A DNA stretch of 64,000 nucleotides from Trichobilharzia regenti (GCA_944472135.2 OX235264.1:89662319-89726318), one strand, 5' to 3'; positions 11,340 to 22,755 are shown, counted from the first letter of the stretch. The notes: generated by a model not told the origin, from the sequence alone. Made by a program: numbers and translations.

Positions 11340-11435
11340 AAGAACCAAAACTTTAAAACAATTAGTTCCCTTTATGAATTTAGATAAAGACATATTACGT
11401 CTTCTTATTGCTTCATCTAAGAACCAAAACCTAAG
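11340..11435. repeat. PLE terminal remnant
   Basis: TTTAAAACAATTAGTTCCCTTTATGAATTTAGATAAAG and ACGTCTTCTTATTGCTTCATCT match the end of the PLE copies at 25.6 and 37.9 kb, joined in opposite orientations. It is a small foldback leftover. Confidence 0.5.
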
Positions 11436-11448
11436 ATGACGATGATGA

Positions 11449-12790
11449 TGGTCTGTCTGTCTGTCTGTTTTCGACATAGAACTTTGCACAAATGTGCGGA
11501 AGTTCAAGTCGCCACACTCCGTGTAGCACGCGAAGAAAGAGAAGAAAGTATAAGAAAAGCATAATAGAAACAGTGAGCAGAGGTGTGAGACAAAGGAGTA
11601 ATAAAGAAAAACAAAACAGTTTCATTGGAGATCATAAGTCACAAGGAGTGGATGCATCTGAGCCACTGAGAACGATTTTGAGCCATGTCACCAATTGTTT
11701 CCAACCATTGATTTTTACCGTTCCGAGGACCCCAGCCTGGAAGTCTACACCTTCCTTCGTGGCTTAGACCAACTGTTGTGGATTTCATTGACTGGTGCCA
11801 AGTTTTTGTTTGACCGCCGCTAGCTCTTTTCCAGCGTGACCATGTATCCTCTAACATTGCTCGTCGAGGGAGGCGATGGCTTGGCATACGTAACACATGT
11901 CCTAACCATCTCAGTCTTTATAACTTCACGACTTCGTCGATTGATTTCCCCTTCTTACCTAGCACTCAACGCCTAACCTCAATGTTGCTCACCTTATTAT
12001 GCCACTTTACACGGGAAATAGAACGCAGGCACCTATGATCAAAGACAGCTAGTCTTTTCATGTCTTCCACTCTCAGTGGCCATGTCTCACTCTCAGCCAT
12101 AAAGGAGGACGGAGCGGACTGATGAGCAGTACACCCACCCTTTGGTCGATAGTCGAACATCTCGTCTACACCAGAGTCGGCGTAAACTGGCAAATGCGAA
12201 ACGAGTCCCCTGTATCTGTGCTGAGATTTCGTCAGAGATCAACCCGTTGGGGCTGATGGTACTTCCCAAATAAGTGAAGCGGTCAACGTGCTCTACCACT
12301 CCACTTCCTATTTTTAAACTAGGTGTCGATGTAGTCCAGTCCTGTAACATCATCTTGCATTTGGCGGGAGCGAATCGCATGCCAAGCATTCGTAGGTTGC
12401 GGCTCAAGGTGTTTAGAAGACTCTGCATTTCGTCAGCGTCTTCGCCTAGAAGGACTATATCGTCTGCATATTCCAAGTCAACGAGATTATTCCCCGGTAG
12501 CAAGTCAATCCCTGAGTCGCTGAAGTCACTTAGGGTTAAGTTCATTAGTACATCTATGATGAAGTTGAATAGAAAAGGGGATAATGGGCATCCTTGACGA
12601 ACACCACTGGTCGTCACCAGTTCAGATGACAGCTCGCCGTAAGCCCTCACCTGGCTGTATGAGTACGAGTAGAGTGCCTTAATCAGTGCAATATATTTTC
12701 TCAGAATTCCCTTTACAGCCAAGCATCTCCAGAGAACTTCTCGATGATGATGACCTAATGGTTTAAGTGCTGTTGACCTCAAGAATTAAT
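11449..12790 (-). pseudogene. RTE-like non-LTR retrotransposon, 5'-truncated
   Basis: The minus strand from about 12782 carries RT motifs in an open stretch of 229 codons (12093-12782): GVRQGCPLSPFLFNFIIDV (palm), YADDIVLLGEDADEM (the catalytic DD pair intact), then FAPAKCKMMLQDW and FTYLGSTISPNG. After a frame change the C-terminal part continues at 11639-11896, with WLGHVLRMPSHRLPRRA-type sequence and W-E-T-I-G-D-M-A-Q-N-R. The 3' end is ...CTATGTCGAAAACAGACAGACAG, a (GACA)n tail. The N-terminal endonuclease and RT fingers are missing, as expected after incomplete reverse transcription. This is one of the two best preserved copies of the family; the other is at 30.1-31.4 kb. The RTE-like assignment rests on motif recall. 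Confidence 0.85.
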
Positions 12791-12844
12791 CAGTGAAAAC
12801 AAATATTGTTTGTAACCAAGCAAACTTCAGAAGAATGCATAGCA

Positions 12845-13130
12845 TATTATTATCATTGTTCCTTTGGGTTTCGAGTGGAATATAGGGCTTCAACAACACA
12901 TTTCCACTTTCTCCTCTCCTCTTCATCTGGGGCAAAGATTGACCATAATCTCTCATCTCCTCCTTCCAACGAGACCTCTATGTCACCCTCGCATCGACCA
13001 CTCACTCGTCACCTTCCATTCGGATTCCGCTCCAGCGACACCCTGCATTGTGCGCGATGTCATTTGTTGGCCTCCTCAACATATAACCGATCAATCCATC
13101 TCTATTTTCTTCTGTATATTTGTTGAGCAT
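12845..13130 (-). mobile_element. non-LTR retrotransposon, 3' end
   Basis: Minus-strand 3' end of the LINE at 6.5-8.6 kb: TTGTTGAAGCCCTATATTCC, then CTCGAAACCCAAAGGAAC. It is close in sequence to 6510-6770 and to the reverse complement of 3978-4256. Confidence 0.75.
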
Positions 13131-13139
13131 GGCATAGGA

Positions 13140-14830
13140 GAGTTATATATTCAAAACTTGAAAAGGTTGACCATAGATAGCTTTAAGATGTAAACAAAGT
13201 GATGAGTATGTTTTAAGGTCAACCTGATTAACTACGGGTGCATATATCTTAACAGTATCATCATCACTCAAAATGATGTAATACTGGCCTGTAATAAAAC
13301 TTTGTGTTCGATAGTTTGCATTGTGGTTTAAACATGAGATTAAAAATACAACAAAAAAAACAACTGCAATATAGTAGCTATCATTTATTGATCTACAGAA
13401 TATTTTTTGAAGTCATAATTATTAAGCTGATGATAAAACAACAGAATGCGATATTATTTACATAAACATACAAGATACATAAACAAATAGATGTTTAAGG
13501 CTAAGTCTATCGAATAAGAAAGTCCTCAAGTCTACACATATTACACACATGCATAATGAATAGTTAAAAAAGCGCAGTTGAGTTGGAAGTGGGGTCGGGT
13601 GGGGTGAGGAACTACACACAAGCGCGCGCACACACACTCACACAGACAATATTGTCAGGGTAACAAGCAGAACAACTTCACATCATAGAACATTTTTCCA
13701 TTGATCATATCTTAGTAAATCGAAAGAGTTGTTGATTAATTGTCGAAATTTGATGGATAATAATCAAAAATAAATAGAGAAATCTATTAGATTAATCAAC
13801 AACTGGTAAAATTCAACGAAAAAAACCAAAACAAAACTTGTACACACACACACACAACTGAGTCTTTTTATTTCTTGTTGCTTCTTCACTCACATGGAAA
13901 AATGAACACAATATGTGAATCTCCCAGCTGGAAAGCAAGCACACTCCATGCTGATTAAAAAAACATAAATAATGAATGGGGGAAAATAAGTAAGTAAATA
14001 AATAACAAAATGTTGTACAACTTATGTTGTTAGTTGAAGGATACAAAATATCAAATGATAATAAAATAATAATGTTTAGAAAAGGTTATCTCCATTCCCA
14101 TAGCTGAGTGATATGATTGATAATTACAAATGGCAATTGATCAGTACGAAGAAGTAGTTGATGAATGATGAGGATGATGATGATAATGACAGTGAGATAC
14201 TGTTGATTTGTTGAGGACGATGGGACGAGAAGGTGGGCGGGGAGCGGCGGGACAGGAAGTGTCAGGGGAGCAATCGCACCAGTACCGTGTTGTAAATGCA
14301 CAAACTAGGCTACTCAATTAGGCTATTATACAATCAGTATGATCTGGCTTAGTTAGTAGGGGTAGTTTAAGCGTTAGAAATTGTTATACTGTTTTATATG
14401 CATTTGTGTATATACAAGGTGAGAAGAAAAGAAAGAATGATTGCATCACAAGGGTAAAGTAGAAACAAACAAACTTTGAAAGACAATATAATTATTAATA
14501 TTTAGTTTAAGCTGGTATATATATATATCAGAAGAGAGAAAAGAGAAGAAGGTAAAGTGGGGATAATACAATTGTTGTGATTAATAAAAGAATATTTTGT
14601 TCATTTTCTCTACCAATCAAAAATGTTGTTGCATATTCAGCTGTTCTCTCCAATTCATGTTACTACCCTCTTTCTAGATAGGATTCTCCTTCATTGGTTC
14701 AGACCAATCCAAAAAGCCATCATTTTCAAAAGTAAAATCTATATTGTTGAGTAAATAGCAAAAAATACAAAAAAAACAACATAAATCCATACTTATAATG
14801 TATCCTTATCATTATATTAACGAAAGAACA
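13140..14830. other. no gene seen; microsatellites and G-rich patches
   Basis: (CA)n-like stretches lie near 13615-13650 and 13842-13856. G-rich patches lie at 13590-13610 (GTGGGGTCGGGTGGGGTGAGG is close to a G-quadruplex pattern) and at 14230-14275. Open stretches are low-complexity and are not called as genes. Confidence 0.45.
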
Positions 14831-14847
14831 TTTCAAATCTACACTGA

Positions 14848-15780
14848 AGACTGTCTGTTTTCGACATAGAACTTTGCACATATGTGCACCAGTTCAAGTC
14901 GCCACACTCCATGTAGGACACAAAGCAAGAGAAGAAAGTACAAGAAAAGCATAATAGAGACAGTAAAAATAGGTGTGAGACAAAGGAGGAGTAATAACGA
15001 TGAATAAAACAGTTTCATTGGAAATCATAAGTCGTAAGAAGTGGATGCATCTGCGCCAGCCATTGAGAACGATTTTGAGCCATGTCACCAATTGTTTCCA
15101 ACCATTGGTTTTTACCGTCCCGAGGACCCCAACCAGTCAGGAAGTCTACACCTTCCTACGTGGCTTAAACTAACTGTTGTAGATTTCATTGATTGATGAA
15201 CCCATGTTTTGGGTTGACCTCCGCTAGCTCTTTTCCAGACTGACCCTATATCAGCTAGCATTGCCCGTCAGTCGAGGAAGGCGATGACTAGGCATACGCA
15301 ACACATGTCCTAACCATCTCAATCGATGTAATTTCACAGCCTCGTCGATCCATTTCCCCTTCTTACCTAAAACTCGACCGATGACTAACCTCAATATCCC
15401 TCATCCTTTCATACCACATAACACGGGAGATAGAGCGCAGGCATCTATGATCAAAGACAGCTAGTCTTTTCATGTCTTCCACTCTCAGTGGCCAGGTCTC
15501 ACTCTCAGCCATAAAGGAGGACGGAGCGGACTGATGAGCAGTACACCCATCCTTCGGTCGATAGTCGAACATCTCGTCTACGCCAGAGACGCCGTAAACT
15601 GGCAAATGCGAAACGAGCCCCCCTGTATTCGTGCCGAGATTTCGTCAGAGATCAACCCGTTGGGGCTGATGGTACTTCCCAAATAAGTGAAGCGGTCAAC
15701 GTGCTCTACCACTTCACTTCCTATTTCTAACCTAGGAGTCGGTGTAGTCCAGTCCTGTACCATCATCTTGCATTTGGCAT
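14848..15780 (-). pseudogene. RTE-like retrotransposon, 5'-truncated
   Basis: Minus strand. The 5' end falls inside the RT (MMVQDWTTPTPRLEIG, VDRFTYLGSTISPNGLISDE), followed after frame breaks by VEDMKRLAVFDHRCLRSISR and the C-terminal region. The 3' end is at CTATGTCGAAAACAGACAG near 14852. The YADD box lies upstream of the truncation and is absent. Same family as 11449-12790. Confidence 0.8.
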
Positions 15781-16245
15781 CTTGAAGAAGACTAAAATAT
15801 TAGTGAAATCAGTAATGTGTGAGGTAAGTTCAACTTCACAAGAGATGTGTGTTCACACTAATAATCATTGTCATGACCATCAAAACATCCAAACTATTCA
15901 ATGTCGTGTGCACATCCAAACCAAGTTCACATTCAGTTGTTTTGAAAACAATTTGAGCATCTGGTATAAGATATTCACCAATATAGGAGTTTTTGTATTC
16001 ATTTTTTATTTAATCAATAAATAAACAAAACGATATTTTTGATGACTAACGTTTGACTCTTTAACGCTAATAGCTGTATCAAATTTACAAAATCTCAGCT
16101 TATAATACAGTAACTTAATCACAGCTAATTTTTACCTTGTCAAGTTAGTGAATTGGTAAACATGACAAATGATGCACAGGTGGTTAGACTTGATAAGTAT
16201 GCGAAATCATTCAAACAACATGTGTTTATACAATGAAACTTTGTT
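15781..16245. other. no gene seen
   Basis: AT-rich. An open stretch of 80 codons on the plus strand (15782-16024) shows no motif or splice context that I trust. Confidence 0.4.
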
Positions 16246-16246
16246 T

Positions 16247-16650
16247 TGATTGGTGGGAGGATTTCATCATGAGCTGACATAAGTTACAGAACCATTCGAA
16301 AACCTGGGAGTACTAGACAACTGTCTCGTCCCACTTTGGGACTCTTCATCGGCACGTGCTCATCGCCAGGGCGTCGATACCAGGACCTTCTAGGTTACAA
16401 AGCTGGCGAGCTCTTAGACTACTAAGCCACTGGGACCCGATCCAATAGCCAGTTCAGGAATTCTAACTTCTGCCAATTCATAAAATATTACGACTACTTC
16501 ACAGTGTCTTTTTCGATGAGTTATTGCCCCACCTTCAACCTGCTGTACTCTACTAGGACCCCAGGTTAACCGTCTGAATAGGGCCAGTTGCTAGTGAGCA
16601 TCCAATTAATTTTCAAGTATTGGTTTTCCAGGGATTTTGTTTTGACTTTG
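16247..16650 (-). mobile_element. H-family tRNA/hammerhead SINE, near full length
   Basis: Minus-strand unit of about 400 bp. It starts with CCAATACTTGAAAATTAATTGGATGCTCAC and CTGGCCCTATTCAGACGG, then the tRNA-like head (GGATCGGGTCCCAGTGGCTTAG) and the hammerhead region GATGAAGAGTCCCAAAGTGGGACGAGACAGTTGTCTAGTACTCCC. It ends with GTCAGCTCATGATGAAATCC. The GAAA box reads GAGA, so the ribozyme is dead. The same 5' extension occurs at 23.2-23.45 kb and 51.95-52.15 kb. Confidence 0.75.
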
Positions 16651-16749
16651 ACACCTCATGTCGCCAAGGGGGGAGGAGAGGGGATGTTGGCACCATATCA
16701 AATTCTGTTTCAGTCCATCATTCCTATAATCAGATAGTTGGAATTCTAA

Positions 16750-16935
16750 TTAATCTGAAGTGTTTCTGATATAAGGCATTCTTTATGAATTTTTAAATTT
16801 CTATGGATGATTACAATATTTTCGAAATTAATTTTGTGGCCACTTTCTATAGCATGTAAGCCATCTATAACTGATGAGTTTTCAAGCTTTTCTATTTCCA
16901 TTGGATAAAGATTACACAGTGAAACTTCAGTGCAA
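16750..16935 (-). pseudogene. PLE GIY-YIG endonuclease C-terminal fragment
   Basis: The minus-strand peptide NSSVIDGLHAIESGHKINF followed by ENIVIIHR and ECLISETLQI resembles the end of PLE endonucleases (S-A-L-A-x-H...S-G-H-x-I-D-F, then R...E-A-x-x-I). The catalytic GIY and YIG part is not preserved in this frame. A third PLE lineage is likely. Confidence 0.5.
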
Positions 16936-16959
16936 ACAATATCGTCCTCTTTTTTCATT

Positions 16960-17548
16960 CATTGGGAAATATAAAAGCTTTTATAATAATGAATATGTGA
17001 TGTCGTCTTTTTAAAGATTAAAACATCAAATATGAATCAAATACACCGAATGCAGATGACATCTTATAAACCTAAGTCAAAATGCTTTACTGTCGTAATG
17101 GAAGACACGACTTACCACAAAAAGGATAGTTGCTGAGAAATAAATTATAAAAATGAATGCCCTTATATGGCCAGTAATAAATATATCAATAATGATAAAG
17201 AGCGAATCTATCGCAGCGTTGTAAGAGATTCTCAGTCCAGTAGTGGAGAGTCTCTAACCTCTACTTTTCAACATTCTGTCCTCCACAAATCGTCAGATCA
17301 CATCCTTATATACAGTTTCAACCGACAACTAACCACTTCATAGACTGCTGGCAATGTCCGATCCAACAACATCAAGAGTTTTTCCAGTTTGATCTTATTT
17401 CATACTTTACTCAACTAACTGACCTGTCAAATTATAAATGTGTCACTTCATTTACATAAGTGGGATGCTAATTTGAAGACAATGTCCACTTGTTCATGAC
17501 ATAACAAGTTACTTGTTTGTATCATTCTACGGGAATATCTTATTCACT
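16960..17548. other. no gene seen
   Basis: The stretch 17190-17420 is less AT-rich than its flanks and may be another old repeat, but I cannot place it. Confidence 0.35.
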
Positions 17549-18029
17549 AATAACTATCCTTATCTCAGGATTTCATCATGAGCTGACATTGGTTAGTGAA
17601 CCATTGGAAAACCTGGGAGTACTGGACAGCTGTTTCGTCCTAGTTTGGGACTTTTCAACAGTGCGCACCCACCGGGATTCGGACCCAGGACCTTCTGGTT
17701 ACAAGGCGAGCTCATAGACCATTAAACCACTGGGACCCGATCCAATGGCTCATGAATTCCAACTTCTGCCAATTCACAACATAGAATTCAAGGACCATTG
17801 GATCGGGTCCCAGTGGCGTAATGGTCTACGAGCTCGCCTTGTAACCGGAAGGTCCTGGGTTCGAATCCCGGTGGGTGTGTACTGCTGAAGAGTCCCAAAC
17901 TAGGACGAAACAACTGCCCAGTACTCCCAGGTTTTCCAATGGTTCACTAACTAATGTCAGCTCATGATGAAATCCTGTAACTAAGCAATCAAATCCCTAC
18001 AAACCAACACTTGAATAACTATCCTTATC
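17549..18029. mobile_element. head-to-head dimer of H-family hammerhead SINEs with 16-bp TSD
   Basis: Two H-family copies point away from each other: minus copy 17565-17790 and plus copy 17795-18013. The tRNA-like heads meet in the centre. The pair is flanked by the exact direct repeat AATAACTATCCTTATC (17549-17564 and 18014-18029). Direct repeats outside both copies, and none between them, show the dimer integrated as one unit. The plus copy has a good tRNA-like head with A-box (TGGCGTAATGGTCTA) and B-box (GGTTCGAATCC). The outer ends differ: the right copy continues to the AAATCCCTACAAACCAACAC tail, while the left stops at GAAATCCTGA. Confidence 0.85.
17876..17930 (+). ncRNA. hammerhead ribozyme-like motif
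   Basis: Box 1 CTGAAGA (17885-17891), stem II GTCC/GGAC, box 2 GAAA (17907-17910). Stem I is GTACTG pairing with CAGTAC on either side of the core. Family consensus stem III is ACAGCTGT followed by C, with GTC as the cleavage triplet. Here it reads CAACTGCC, so the uridine before the cleavage site is mutated and this copy is probably inactive. The order box 1, stem II, box 2, stem III, cleavage site is that of a type I hammerhead. Confidence 0.7.
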
Positions 18030-18091
18030 ATTTTCTTAAGTAAATATATGGGTTTATTTTAGTTTCTTCGAGTATCTAATCCGCACCTGTA

Positions 18092-18352
18092 ATCAGAGTT
18101 GAATTTTCTTTTCTTCCTTTACGTTACCAGTGGAACATAGGGCTTCAAGCTAGAGCCTTGAAGTTTCAGTAACAATGGTTTTCATTTCTATAGAATGGGG
18201 TTGCTACCCGGATGCCCAACCTTTCCTCTTTACCAGTCTTATTACCGGCCTAGAGAGGTAAAGGAGTGTGTCAACCGAGAATCGAACCCCGGACCATGTG
18301 CATGGTAGGCGAGAATTCTGCCACTGTGCCACCAACGCCATCAGAGTTGAAT
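18092..18352 (-). mobile_element. tRNA-derived SINE, class S1, with 13-bp TSD
   Basis: Minus-strand copy: head GGTGGCACAGTGGCAGAATTC, CATGCACATGG, B-box GGTTCGATTCTCGG, body with GAGGAAAGGTTGGGC and tail GAAGCCCTATGTTCCACTGG / AACGTAAAGGAAG. The direct repeat ATCAGAGTTGAAT (18092-18104, 18340-18352) flanks it, so it is a complete insertion. Confidence 0.9.
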
Positions 18353-18374
18353 AAATCAGTAAAATGCTTATTTT

Positions 18375-18505
18375 CACCTAACCAGTGAGTGCGTGCTGCC
18401 GATGATTCCCAAACTAGGATGAAACAGCTGTCCAGTACTCCCTGGTTTTCAATGGTTCTCTAACTAATGTCAATCCATGGTCAACTCGTAAAAAATACAA
18501 TAAGC
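18375..18505 (+). mobile_element. H-family hammerhead SINE, 3' half
   Basis: CTGCCGATGATTCCCAAACTAGGATGAAACAGCTGTCCAGTACTCCC then GGTTTTCAATGGTTCTCTAACTAATGTCAATCC. The tRNA head is missing. The core is altered (CCGATGA, and ATGAAA in place of CGAAA). Confidence 0.65.
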
Positions 18506-18729
18506 TTCATTTTAAGGCTGTAAAACAACCATTGACTTTGAATGACATGAAATTGTGAATTCCAAAAACTTTGTACCAGAACCTCTCCTTAATGATGAAA
18601 CCAATGATTGGTAAATGATAGAGAAGAATCAAATGCTGTGCAAGGAATACAATTCATTCGATAACGAATATTAATTAACTTTCCCTCACTGAGATGTTCA
18701 AGACTTTTTAGCTGGATCTCTAACGATGT

Positions 18730-19573
18730 TAAGAATTATCACATGATTTCATCATGAGCTGACATCACTTAAACAACAATTGGAAAGCCTGGAAGTTCTG
18801 CCAGACAGCTGTTTCGTCCCAATTCGGGACTCTCTATCAGTACGCATTCACCATAGTGGTTCGAACCCAGGACCTTCTGGTTACAAGGCTAGCGAGCTCT
18901 TACACCACTAAACCACTGGGACCAGATCCAATGGCCAATCCATGAATTTCAACTTCTGACAATTCAAGATATAGTGCCGATGACATTGGCTAGTAGTCAC
19001 GCTATGTCGGAAATCGGCAGAAGTTGGAATTTAAGGGATTGTCATTGGATCGGGTCCCGGTGGCTGAATGGTCTACATCCGTCTGTCTGTCTGTTTTCAA
19101 CATAGAACTTTGCACCGATGTGCAGCAGTTTGAGTCACTACACTCCATGCATGACGCAAAGCAAGGGAAGAAAGTAAAAAGAAATGCAAAATACTGACAA
19201 TAAACAGATATATGGGACAAAAAGAAAAGTAATATGGAAGAACAGTAGAGATTTATTAGATACGATAAATCACAAAGAGCGGATGCATCTGCGCCAGCCA
19301 CTGAGAACGATTTTGAGCCATATCACCAATTGTCTCCAGTCATTGGTGTTTACCGTCAATGGTCTACGAGGTCACCTTGTAACCAGAAGGTCCTGGGTTT
19401 GAGCCCCTGTGGTGGATGTGTACTGATGATGAGTCCCAAACTAGGATGACGAAACAGCTGTTGAGGAGTACTTCCAGGTTTTCGAGTGGTTCTCTAACCG
19501 ATGTCAGCTAATGATGAAACTCTGTAACCAATCAAATCAAATCCCTGCAAACTAACATTTGAGTAAGAATTAT
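18730..19573. mobile_element. head-to-head dimer of H-family SINEs with 10-bp TSD, carrying a nested RTE insertion
   Basis: Minus copy 18740-18975 and plus copy 18976-19563 meet head to head. The whole is flanked by TAAGAATTAT (18730-18739 and 19564-19573). The plus copy is split inside its tRNA-like head by an RTE 3' end (19077-19357). Both ribozyme regions are degenerate (CTGATAGAGAGTCCC on the minus copy, CTGATGATGAGTCCC on the plus copy). Confidence 0.8.
19067..19367 (-). mobile_element. RTE-like 3' end nested in an H-family SINE, 10-bp TSD
   Basis: A 281-bp minus-strand RTE 3' fragment (CTATGTTGAAAACAGACAGACAGACGG at its end) is inserted in the SINE's A-box region. The SINE bases AATGGTCTAC are duplicated at 19067-19076 and 19358-19367. 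This dates the RTE insertion after the SINE dimer. Confidence 0.9.
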
Positions 19574-20199
19574 TAATTAGATATTCTCACTTTCAACTTG
19601 ATTATGGGAACACAAATAGCATCTGCCTCATTTCTGTTGTGAATATTTCTAACATTGGTAAAATTCTTCTCACTTAGCTTTTATATTATTTACAATTTAT
19701 AATTAATTTCCACTTTTTTTAAATTATGACACTTTCCATTTCAAAATTGAAAAACTACATTTTTGCATGGTGTGCTTTCATTTTCTTCTAACTGTCTAAA
19801 CTTATCAGATGGTCAAATGTATCATTACAATGTTTGTAACAATTTTGTACTTTTAACTTGTAAAATAATCGATTAGAATAGCGTTAGAACTTATGCCTAA
19901 CAGTGCTAAGTGAAGACATGAAAATGATGCGATTAGTTTGAAAACTAAAACAAATGACAGAGTAATCTTGACTATGATGTATAGACCAGTGTCTACATTA
20001 TTTTTCTCAATAACTTATCGTTCTAGCAATCCAAAACTGTAGAAACACAAGACAATAATTTGAATATGATCAATAGATGACTATAATAACAGTACTAAAG
20101 CATATTTTGAACTGAATATATCAGTGTACATAGAAGTTACAGGCTGATTAATAAAGTGCATAACATAAGATGTAAAAGTTTTGAAATCTTGCACTGAAG

Positions 20200-20970
20200 T
20201 GATCGGTCAGTAGTGTGTCTGACTGACTGGCTTCAACATAGAACTTTGCACCGATGCACAGCAATTCGAGTCGCCACACTTTACCTAGCACACAAAGCAA
20301 GAGAAGAAGAAGAAAGTAGAAAGAAACACAAAATACAGACAGTAGACAGGGATATGAGACAAAGGGAATGGTAATATCGAAGAACAATATGGCTTTGTTG
20401 GGTATTATAAGTCACAAGGAGTGGATGCATCTGCGCCAGTTATTGAGAACGATTTTGAGCCATATCACCGATTGTCTCCAGCCATTGGTGTTTACCGTTC
20501 CGAGGACCCCAACAAGTCAGGAAGTCTACGTCTTCCTACGTGGCTTAAACTAACTGTTGTGGGTTTCATTAAATAATGAAGCCATCTTTTGGTTTGACCA
20601 CCACTAGCCTTCTCTTTTCCAACTTGATCCATCCAATGCCAGCTAACATTGGCCATTGTCGAGGAAGGCGATGGCTAGACAAGCGCAACGCATGTCCAAA
20701 CCATCTCAGTCGATGTAACTTCACAACCTTGTCTATTGATTCCCCCTCTTCACCTAGCACTCGACGCATAACCACAGTATTGCTCACCCTATTATACCAT
20801 TTCACACGGGGGATAAAAGGCAGGCACCTATGATCAAAGACAGCTAGCCAGTCTTTTCATGTCTTCCACTCTCAATGGCCATGTCTCAATCACAGCCATA
20901 AAGGAGGACAGAGCGGACTGCTGAGCAGTACACACACCCTTTGGTCGATAGCCAGATATCACGTCTAGCA
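20200..20970 (-). pseudogene. RTE-like retrotransposon, 5'-truncated
   Basis: The minus strand starts in the region coding LSTKGCVYCSAVRSVLLYG near 20960 and continues through KWYNRVSNTVVMRRVLG and RLRWFGHALRLSSHRLPR (20569-20805), then the C-terminal block. It ends at CTATGTTGAAGCCAGTCAGTCAG near 20220. Tail is GTCA/GACA type. Multiple stops. Confidence 0.75.
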
Positions 20971-22755
20971 GAGAAAAGTAACAACAAACATTGTATACCT
21001 GATGATTTAGCTTCGATTGACAGTTGTAATTCTATTGGAACAATCTCTACTATCTTTATACATTCTGTCAAACCTGAAAAGTTAAATCATATTTTCCCTA
21101 CTAATTTTGGTACTGTCTATATAATATGAAGTACACCAAAATACATAAAACAACACTTGACGGATAGGCTAGCAGAGAAATCGAAAGAGAGTATAAGCCT
21201 TTGGCCTAGTTACTCATTGGTGGAAATTAATCTGAGAGATGAAAAACACAAAAATAGAAAAAAAAATTAAGTGAGGATATTTTTCAATAACAAGAAAGTC
21301 AATCGAAGCTGAAAGTTTTTATAAGCCTAGATAACGAGAAATCAATAGAGATAAAGAATAGGATTTTTAATTCTTGTTTGACTGCAACAGGTTTATGTAT
21401 TTCGCTTCAGTTCTGGTCAGGTTTAGTGCACATTTTAAATGGTCTTGGAAGATAAAGTCACACTGAACACACACACACACTTCGACAAGGAATGTTATTT
21501 TTCTTTAACATGCCTTAAAATGCTTCAAAATCGAACAAAAATTATGCACTGAGATAAGCAACACTATAGCATTTGTGATACATACAAAAGTCACTCCACA
21601 TGCTATAAACCTACGAGATATAATAGACCAGTTAACAACCCGAAGATCCACTTCTAGATCTAAGCATACAATAATGGTTAATATCTCAAGCCACAGTAAA
21701 CTTAATCTAAATGCTAGTCTCCAGCTAACTGATGGCTACTGCATGAATGTCATGAAGCTACACTGAGAAGCCATGGTGAGTGGGGTCCACAATGTCAAGG
21801 TTCAAGGGACGCTTATGGAAGGCACTGATTGAGGATAGAGCAATATCATGAAATGACAGAAGCTAGAATTCAGGCATCACCGAATTCCACCCCCCCCCCC
21901 CCAATAGCTGAATGATCAACAAGCTTGGCCTCATAACCTGAAGCTCTCAGGCTCGTTCCCTGGTGGAAAATTCAATAATGGCCTCTAAAACTGGTGGTGA
22001 CTCGTGATGAAATCTGCATTAAAAAATGTCTATTTCTCTAATTGCTACTTCCAATAACAACAGGGGGAAAATATTTGCTCTCACAAGAAAAAGAAACGAT
22101 CCAGTGATTTTGTTTTGATGATAAAAAGATAAATATCATTAGAATTTTATCCTAAAAACCATCAAGAGATTTAGGTTTAATATGAAAAATGGATGTTTTT
22201 TGTCACGTGACATAATCATTTTATCTTGGTAATTAGATCATGTGAGCTTTGTGTATACATAGATATACATCGGGGAAAAATAAAATGTTTCCTGACCAAT
22301 TGTATCGTGAAATACAAATGTATATGAATGTGGATAGACCATATATAAGCAACTTGAGTCAACGAAAAATAAACACACTTGGACTTTCAAAATCATACTC
22401 AAACTTAAATATGTCACTTATCATTTTCCGTATTGTTATTCTACACAGAAATACAACCCTCATTCATAGAAATCCCGTTATCCAAAGTCATGAATGTATC
22501 CTGCACTTATGAGATGTGCATATAAGACTCCACCGTAATTATTTGCTTGATATCACTTAAGTACTGTAGATTTCATCCTTTATAATAACACTAAAGCTAA
22601 ATCAACATTTTGTAAGTCTAGGTAAAGCATTGAATTGCCATGCAAATAGTGAAATTCCGAAAAGTAGACGTTAATATTGTATTTCATTAGAATTCCAAAA
22701 GGATATCAAAATACTTAATTTAAGTAGATGTAAATACCAGCTTTTATAGTCGGTA
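20971..22755. other. no gene seen; weak tRNA-like repeat at 21885-22020
   Basis: A poly-C run lies near 21889-21902. The following AATAGCTGAATGATCAACAAGCTTGGCCTCATAACCTGAAG...GGCTCGTTCCCTGGTGG resembles a decayed tRNA-SINE head. The region 20980-21130 can be read as a protein-like stretch on the plus strand, but no splice frame supports it. Confidence 0.35.

Noticed and set aside
12274..12597. 107-codon plus-strand open frame
   Set aside because: It is the antisense of the well-defined RTE-like RT palm.
14086..14301. Pro/Leu-rich minus-strand open frame
   Set aside because: Low-complexity translation of a G-rich patch, without splice or family support.
16746..16958. A free-standing 70-residue host gene
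   Set aside because: The sequence fits the C-terminal part of a PLE endonuclease better and lies in repeat-rich DNA.
17795..17870. A functional tRNA gene
   Set aside because: A- and B-box are good, but the sequence is the head of a repeated SINE with a ribozyme downstream, present many times with decay.
20941..21129. Candidate exon on the plus strand (protein-like 62 codons)
   Set aside because: The beginning is antisense to an RTE copy and the rest lacks an acceptor or donor that keeps the frame.
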